Assembly (NCBI GenBank): GCA_023458755.1
Contig: JAEWYE010000019.1
Coordinates: 1-64,000, forward strand
Origin: Bacillota bacterium
GTDB lineage: Bacteria > Bacillota > Clostridia > Oscillospirales > Acutalibacteraceae
Reading direction: 5' to 3'
DNA: 64,000 bases
Shown: one piece after another, positions 59,618 through 64,000 of the stretch
How positions within the stretch are numbered: the first letter of the stretch is position 1
How the letters are laid out: each line of letters opens with the position of its first letter
Made by a program: the position numbers and the translations under genes
Notes under the pieces: model-generated
Databases searched by the model: none
What the model saw: only the letters and a program-made list of their open reading frames with translations
Told to the model about the DNA's origin: nothing

Positions 59618-60682
59618 ATGAAAATTCCAGCTATTGGCAAGGCCAAATCGGATGTTCCGAGCAGCTCAATCGGAATGATATTGCTCAAAGGCAGAACCTT
59701 TATCGCACTGGTTATTTTGATTATTTTCTTTAGCTTTGCATCCAGCAGCTTTTTAAATCCACAGAGTCTTCTGCTTATTTGTAAGCACGTTGCCTTATAC
59801 GGCCTTCTTGGTATCGGTATGACGTATGTCATCATTACCGGCGGTATCGACCTTTCGGTGGGTGCAATTGTCGGCTTTGGCGGTATGATCGCCGGTGGAC
59901 TAATCAATGAAGGCCTCCCGCTTCCGATGTTTGGAGTGAATCTTTATTTTAATATTCCGGCTATCTGCCTGATTGTCATTATCATCGGTGCTTTAATCGG
60001 TGTGGTTAACGGCTTGATTATTACCCGGTTCAATGTTGCACCTTTTATCGCAACCCTCGGTATGATGTATGTGGCCCGCGGTTTTGCGATGCTTCGTTCC
60101 AACGGCGCAACCTTCCCGAACCTTGTCGGTAAACAATCTCTCGGAAACACCGGCTTTGAGTTCCTCGGCAGTGATGTCAACGGAATTCCGGTGGCTGCGG
60201 TAATTTTGGTGATTGTTGCAATTATTGCGGCATTGGTATTAAAGAAAACACCGACAGGCTGGCATATTTTATCCATCGGCGGTAATGAAAAGGCCGCAAA
60301 GCTTTCCGGCATTAAGGTAAACAAAGTGAAAATTCTTGTTTATGTGGTTTCCGGAGCATGTGCGGCAATTGTTGGTTTAATCACAGCGTCACAGTTGGTT
60401 GCGGCTCACCCGGCATCCGGTGAAACCTGGGAAATGAACGCAATCGCGGCCGCTGTTTTGGGCGGTACATCTATGGCAGGCGGCATCGGTACAATCGGCG
60501 GAACCATTGTCGGTGCGTTTGTAATCGGTGTTCTGAACGACGGCATGATCATGATGGGCGTTTCCGAATTCTGGCAGATGGTAATCAAGGGCGTTGTTAT
60601 CGTTGTCGCGGTTATCGTTGACCAGTTCCAACGCAACATGCAGGCGAAAATGGCTCTGCAGCAGCGCAACAGCAGCAAATAA
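59618..60682 (+). CDS. ABC sugar transporter permease, RbsC type
   Basis: This 354-residue permease has about eight to ten membrane segments. YVIITGGIDLSVGAIVGFGG (about residues 68-88), NVAPFIATLGMMYVARGF and AAAVLGGTSMAGGIGTIGGT (about 285-305) are family signatures. AAAAGGAG precedes the ATG at 59618. Only one permease gene is present, so it should act as a homodimer, as RbsC does. Confidence 0.92.
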   Translation: MKIPAIGKAKSDVPSSSIGMILLKGRTFIALVILIIFFSFASSSFLNPQSLLLICKHVALYGLLGIGMTYVIITGGIDLSVGAIVGFGGMIAGGLINEGLPLPMFGVNLYFNIPAICLIVIIIGALIGVVNGLIITRFNVAPFIATLGMMYVARGFAMLRSNGATFPNLVGKQSLGNTGFEFLGSDVNGIPVAAVILVIVAIIAALVLKKTPTGWHILSIGGNEKAAKLSGIKVNKVKILVYVVSGACAAIVGLITASQLVAAHPASGETWEMNAIAAAVLGGTSMAGGIGTIGGTIVGAFVIGVLNDGMIMMGVSEFWQMVIKGVVIVVAVIVDQFQRNMQAKMALQQRNSSK

Positions 60683-60707
60683 GATAAAAACAATTTATAT
60701 AAAGTTT

Positions 60708-60736
60708 GGGCTGCCGCCGCTCCCCCGCGGCGGCCC
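60708..60736 (+). other. G/C-rich hairpin before rbsD
   Basis: GCCGCCGC (60713-60720) and GCGGCGGC (60727-60734) form a perfect stem with a six-base loop, flanked by GGG and CCC. There is no T tract behind it; it lies 25 bases after the permease stop and may limit or protect transcription units here. Confidence 0.55.
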
Positions 60737-60762
60737 TTCAGTAATTATGGAGGTGTTTTGCA

Positions 60763-61161
60763 TTGAAAAAAACAGGTATTTTAAACGCACAGCTTATGCA
60801 GCAGATTGCGGCTCTCGGGCACACCGATACGTTTTTAATCGGTGACGCGGGCATGCCCGTGCCAAAAGGTGTTCCGATTGTAGATTTGGCTTTGACCGGC
60901 GGCGTACCAAATTTTGAACAGGTGTTGTATGCGGTATTGGCAGAAACAAAAATAGAAGCGTACTTCCTTACCGACCAGACAAAAACGGTAAATCCGCGTG
61001 TCTACAAACTCATTCAGGAAAATCTGCCGGGGATTCCCTGCACGGAATTGCCGCACCCTGAGCTCAAAGAACTGACCAAATCCTGCAAATTTGCGATTCG
61101 CACCGGCGAATTCACCCCGTTCTCCAATGTGGTTCTGCAAGCCGGATGCGCATTTCTATAA
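60763..61161 (+). CDS. rbsD: RbsD family sugar mutarotase/pyranase
   Basis: RbsD converts the pyranose and furanose forms of ribose. This 132-residue protein matches it throughout: ALGHTDTFLIGDAGMPVPKG with the catalytic His, DLALTGGVPNFEQVL, and IRTGEFTPFSNVVLQAG. It starts with TTG at 60763, seven bases after GGAGGTG. In this operon it probably prepares the furanose form for the kinase downstream, of ribose or of a related pentose. Confidence 0.92.
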   Translation: MKKTGILNAQLMQQIAALGHTDTFLIGDAGMPVPKGVPIVDLALTGGVPNFEQVLYAVLAETKIEAYFLTDQTKTVNPRVYKLIQENLPGIPCTELPHPELKELTKSCKFAIRTGEFTPFSNVVLQAGCAFL

Positions 61162-61173
61162 AGGAGTTTGCTT

Positions 61174-62070
61174 ATGAAGCTTTTAAACTTTGGCTCTCTC
61201 AATTATGACTATGTGTATTCCGTAGACCACATTGTCCAGCCGGGTGAAACGCTTTCCGCCGGCCGAATGGAAACTTTTTGCGGCGGCAAGGGATTGAATC
61301 AGTCTATTGCGCTTGCAAAGGCGGGAGCTCAGGTTTATCATGCCGGAATTGTTGGGACGGACGGAGACGTTCTTTTGAAAATGTGTGATGACAATCATAT
61401 TGACCGCAGCCTTGTAAAGCAAGAGGACGACAAGAGCGGCCATACCATCATTCAGGTGAATAAAGAAGGGCAGAACTGTATTTTGCTGTACGGCGGGTGC
61501 AACCGCCGCAACACAAAAGAAAATGTTGACCGTGTCCTTCAAAACTTTGATAAAGGCGATATGATTGTTCTGCAAAATGAAATCAATCTGGTGGATTATA
61601 TCATTGATAAAGCCTATGAAAAGGGTATGACCATTGTGCTGAATCCTTCCCCGTTTGATGACGCCATGAAAGCGTGTGATTTGCGCAAGGTTTCCATCTT
61701 TCTTATGAATGAGATTGAAGGCGCGCAGATAACGGGTGAAACCCAATCGGATCAGGTGCTTGTCGGCATGCTTGAAAGGTATCCGGACGCAAAAATTGTG
61801 CTCACGCTCGGTAAGCTGGGAGTACGCTACCGTGACAAACAGCAGTCGTTCAGCCACGGCATTTATCAGGTTCCCGTGGTGGATACTACAGCGGCAGGCG
61901 ACACGTTTACCGGTTATTTTATCGCTTCGGTTCTTCGAAACGAGTCGGTACCGGAGGCACTTCGCCTCGCTTCGGTTGCCTCTTCTATTGCCGTTACCAG
62001 AAAAGGCGCAACGTCTTCGATTCCACTTTTAAAAGAAGTGAAGGAAGCAAACCTTACGCTTTCTGTATAA
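61174..62070 (+). CDS. ribokinase-family (PfkB) sugar kinase
   Basis: This encodes about 298 residues. ATG at 61174 follows AAAGGAG; a TTG at 61168 is too close. GSLNYDYVYSVDHIVQPGET, ETFCGGKGLNQSIALAKAG (GGKG) and the catalytic region VVDTTAAGDTFTGYFIAS are clear. Together with RbsD this looks like a ribokinase, but it stands in an operon that already has an FGGY kinase, so one of the two may act on an intermediate. Confidence 0.9.
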   Translation: MKLLNFGSLNYDYVYSVDHIVQPGETLSAGRMETFCGGKGLNQSIALAKAGAQVYHAGIVGTDGDVLLKMCDDNHIDRSLVKQEDDKSGHTIIQVNKEGQNCILLYGGCNRRNTKENVDRVLQNFDKGDMIVLQNEINLVDYIIDKAYEKGMTIVLNPSPFDDAMKACDLRKVSIFLMNEIEGAQITGETQSDQVLVGMLERYPDAKIVLTLGKLGVRYRDKQQSFSHGIYQVPVVDTTAAGDTFTGYFIASVLRNESVPEALRLASVASSIAVTRKGATSSIPLLKEVKEANLTLSV

Positions 62071-62079
62071 TAAAATTTG

Positions 62080-62117
62080 TACCCGGTGCGATTTTGCAGC
62101 ACCGGGTATTTTTTTTT
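62080..62117 (+). terminator. terminator of the sugar operon
   Basis: TACCCGGTGC (62080-62089) and GCACCGGGTA (62099-62108) form a perfect 10-bp stem followed by nine T. Confidence 0.95.
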
Positions 62118-62118
62118 G

Positions 62119-62148
62119 TTCGAAAGCACTTGCATATTTCTGTATAAT
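62119..62148 (+). promoter_or_regulatory. promoter of the second LacI gene
   Basis: TTCGAA (62119-62124) and TATAAT (62143-62148) are 18 bases apart, about 37 bases before the start codon. Confidence 0.5.
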
Positions 62149-62184
62149 GTTTTAAAGTATAGAATAAAGAGGTGGGATATCCGT

Positions 62185-63198
62185 ATGAAACCCAGTATCA
62201 AACAGCTCAGTGAACTGACCGGTTTTTCACCGGCCACTATTTCCAATGCACTGAACAAAAAAGCCGGCGTCAATAAAGAAACCTCCGAACTTATATTTCA
62301 TGCGGCGCGCGAAACAGGCTATCTGCAAAGCGCGAAGATTACCAGTATTCGCTTTGTCATTTATCGGAAGAGCGGAAAGATCATCGATAATTCACCGTTT
62401 TTTGCGGAACTGATATCCGGTGTGGAAAATGCGGGGCGGGATTACGGATATGAAACGGTTATTTGCCATCTTGACCATGGTTCGGATAACTTTGACAAGC
62501 TGATGAAAAACATTTTAGAGGACAGTTCAACAGCTAATTTGATACTTGCAACCGAATTGGATGAGGAGGATATGGCCCCTTTTAAAGATGCTCGCTGTCC
62601 GGTTGTGATGTTGGACAGTTGGCTGGAAAATATGAGTTTTAACGCGGTGTTGATAGATAATACCGATTCCATGTTTCAGGCTGCGACATATTTGATTGCG
62701 AACGGGCACAAAAAAATCGGCTATTTAAGGAGCAGTATTACCATCCGGAATTTTTATTGTCGACAGAGCGGCTTTCTAAGAGCGCTCTTACGGGCTGAAA
62801 TTCCGTATCAGCCGAAATATATCATTTCTGTATCGCCAACTATGGATGGCGCGTACTCGGATATGAGCAAATATTTGGATGAGCATTCCGATGATTTGCC
62901 CACAGCGTTTTGCGCGGATGATGATATTATTGCGTTGGGTGCCTGCAAAGCACTGAAAGAGCATGGGTATGATATCCCGAACGATATTTCTGTTGTCGGG
63001 TTTGATGATATCCCGTTTTGTGACATTTCTTCACCTCCGCTCACAACCATACACGTGTTCAAGCAGGAAATGGGTGAAGTAGCGGTCAGACAGCTAGCAA
63101 ATTTAGTGAAAACCGGAACGAAGACCAAAACGAAGGTACAGGTTTGCACCGAATTTGTGGAACGCGAGAGCGTAAAAAGGTTAGTGGATATAAAATAA
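62185..63198 (+). CDS. LacI family transcriptional regulator, paralogue of the gene at 50342
   Basis: This encodes about 337 residues. ATG at 62185 follows AGAGGTGG; a longer frame runs back to 62077 through the terminator and is not credible. The helix-turn-helix (SIKQLSELTGFSPATISNAL, GVNKETSELI) and the ligand-binding domain (IGYLRSSITIRNFYCR, FCADDDIIALGACKALKEHG, VVGFDDIPFCDISSPPLTTI) align end to end with the first LacI protein. It is separately transcribed. Two near-identical reading heads imply shared operators, with perhaps different effectors. Confidence 0.92.
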   Translation: MKPSIKQLSELTGFSPATISNALNKKAGVNKETSELIFHAARETGYLQSAKITSIRFVIYRKSGKIIDNSPFFAELISGVENAGRDYGYETVICHLDHGSDNFDKLMKNILEDSSTANLILATELDEEDMAPFKDARCPVVMLDSWLENMSFNAVLIDNTDSMFQAATYLIANGHKKIGYLRSSITIRNFYCRQSGFLRALLRAEIPYQPKYIISVSPTMDGAYSDMSKYLDEHSDDLPTAFCADDDIIALGACKALKEHGYDIPNDISVVGFDDIPFCDISSPPLTTIHVFKQEMGEVAVRQLANLVKTGTKTKTKVQVCTEFVERESVKRLVDIK

Positions 63199-63261
63199 AT
63201 TTTTACTTTGAATTTACTTATCGTAAAATTAAGCAATAATAATTTTCAAATGAACAATAAT

Positions 63262-63296
63262 AGGCCGGACGGATTCTTGATTCCGACCGGCCTTTG
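63262..63296. terminator. bidirectional terminator
   Basis: AGGCCGGACGGA and TCCGACCGGCCT pair with one mismatch around an eight-base loop, followed by TTTG. It lies between the rightward LacI gene and the leftward flavoprotein gene. Confidence 0.8.
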
Positions 63297-63338
63297 TATC
63301 ATAAATTTAAAATACATCTTTGCATAAATCGTAAGCGG

Positions 63339-63731
63339 TTAAAACTTTATTATCAAGGGTTCTTCTGTAAAGGAAGAAATGATCGCAGTGGCATCTTTTA
63401 AGTAAAGAACCTGCGTGTTGCCGTCATCTGCCGCATACATGGATTTTAAAGAAGGATATGCGTTCAGCATATGCTGTCTGGCTTCTGTTCGGTCATTTTC
63501 AATCGCGGTTGCAGTCACACGAATCCATTTGCCGTTTGTCATACCGCAGATTTCAATTTTTGGATTCGCCAACATTTGTTTGGACACATTCTTTACCTTG
63601 CCGGTTTGAATATAGAGCTTGCCATCAAAAAGATCAATGGTCCCAAAAGGACGCACTCTGGGTTGATTCCCTTCCACTGTCGCAAGATAGTAGGTCTCGC
63701 ATTTTTTTAAAAACTCATATACTTCTTCCAT
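63339..63731 (-). CDS. pyridoxamine 5'-phosphate oxidase family protein
   Basis: This encodes about 130 residues. ATG at 63731 follows AGAGGT; the frame continues upstream without a site. EVYEFLKKCETYYLATVEGN, RVRPFGTIDLFDGKLYIQTG and VSKQMLANPKIEICG are the pattern of small FMN-binding split-barrel proteins. These reduce diverse substrates or serve as flavin reductases; the specific role is unknown. It is monocistronic with a terminator downstream. Confidence 0.85.
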   Translation of the reverse strand: MEEVYEFLKKCETYYLATVEGNQPRVRPFGTIDLFDGKLYIQTGKVKNVSKQMLANPKIEICGMTNGKWIRVTATAIENDRTEARQHMLNAYPSLKSMYAADDGNTQVLYLKDATAIISSFTEEPLIIKF

Positions 63732-63880
63732 AACTAATACCTCTGTTTCATTTATTTTTATTTTGTTATAACATATTAAAATACACAATTTCAAGTGCCT
63801 TACTATGAATTATGCAGAAAATTGATATACAATTTGTATTTTAAATAAACGATATTACAAAATATATATTTTATATGTTC

Positions 63881-63919
63881 CGATAAGCAGAAAGCGGTTT
63901 GCTTTCTGCTTATCGTTTT
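63881..63919. terminator. perfect 15-bp hairpin near the right end
   Basis: CGATAAGCAGAAAGC (63881-63895), a five-base loop and GCTTTCTGCTTATCG (63901-63915) are followed by TTTT on the plus strand. It sits just downstream of a leftward frame that ends at 63928. Confidence 0.7.
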
Positions 63920-63927
63920 GGAAAAAA

Positions 63928-63999
63928 TTAGTGAGTCATGTGCATCATTGGCATCTTATCGGATTCGCGTATTTTTGTTTTGCTTTCCGTCAGTCTGGT
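63928..63999 (-). CDS. C-terminal end of a gene entering from the right (partial)
   Basis: An open leftward frame runs from the window edge to a TAA at 63928, giving TRLTESKTKIRESDKMPMMH and three more residues (MTH). The terminator-like hairpin right after it supports a real gene end. The Met/His-rich tail is suggestive of metal binding, but 23 residues do not allow a family call. Confidence 0.4.
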   Translation of the reverse strand, partial: TRLTESKTKIRESDKMPMMHMTH

Positions 64000-64000
64000 T

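Noticed and set aside
50342..62070. Sulfoquinovose (sulfosugar) transketolase pathway
   Set aside because: A split transketolase and an isomerase would fit, but there is no sulfoquinovosidase, sulfolactaldehyde enzyme or sulfonate exporter, and two sugar kinases plus RbsD point to ordinary sugars.
1..64000. CRISPR arrays or rRNA genes
   Set aside because: No evenly spaced repeat-spacer pattern was seen. The only short tandem repeats are the contiguous 12-bp iterons, which have no spacers. No rRNA-like sequence was noticed.

Overview
The window looks like a chromosomal segment of an anaerobic Gram-positive of the Clostridia, perhaps Oscillospirales. Supporting this are strong GGAGG ribosome-binding sites, frequent GTG and TTG starts, lipoprotein signal peptides with Ser/Ala-rich linkers, a sortase-like TPSTGD sorting signal, methyl-accepting chemotaxis proteins and an AmmeMemoRadiSam locus. 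The species cannot be fixed from the sequence alone.

Positions 1 to about 8,800 are the right part of an integrated mobile element whose left end lies outside the window. It has a tyrosine integrase next to a tRNA 3'-end remnant (the right attachment site), a divergent control region, and a leftward operon. That operon holds two small DNA-binding proteins, a replisome organiser containing six 12-bp iterons, a DnaB-type helicase, small unknown proteins, a sigma-70-like factor and a phage-type HTH protein. No capsid, tail or conjugation genes are visible.

Positions 9,000 to 23,100 form a peptidoglycan amino-sugar recycling cluster: GNAT, murR, murQ, an ABC importer (binding protein and two permeases, no ATPase), anmK, a tandem GNAT, a PIG-L family protein, namZ, nagZ, a MurK-type kinase and nagB. 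Together they can convert imported wall sugars to fructose-6-phosphate. The usual deacetylase NagA is missing from the cluster, and the PIG-L protein is the only visible candidate for that step.

Positions 23,200 to 37,500 hold two chemoreceptors, a secreted wall-anchored protein with a cysteine-peptidase-like domain, a leftward iadA-cphB-cphA operon for cyanophycin synthesis and breakdown, the AmmeMemoRadiSam pair, and a free methionine sulfoxide reductase.

Positions 37,600 to 47,250 are a divergent Lsr (autoinducer-2) locus. lsrR, lsrK and two cupin genes run left; lsrA, lsrC, lsrD, lsrB and lsrF run right. LsrG is absent. An AEC transporter and a dipeptide epimerase follow.

Positions 50,300 to 63,200 are a sugar catabolic cluster bracketed by two closely related LacI regulators: a fucose-isomerase-like enzyme, a split transketolase, an FGGY kinase, an RbsB-type ABC system with a DUF2291 lipoprotein, RbsD and a ribokinase-family kinase. 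The substrate is unknown; a pentose or branched pentose such as D-apiose is a reasonable guess. A leftward flavin-binding protein gene closes the window, followed by the tail of a gene entering from the right.
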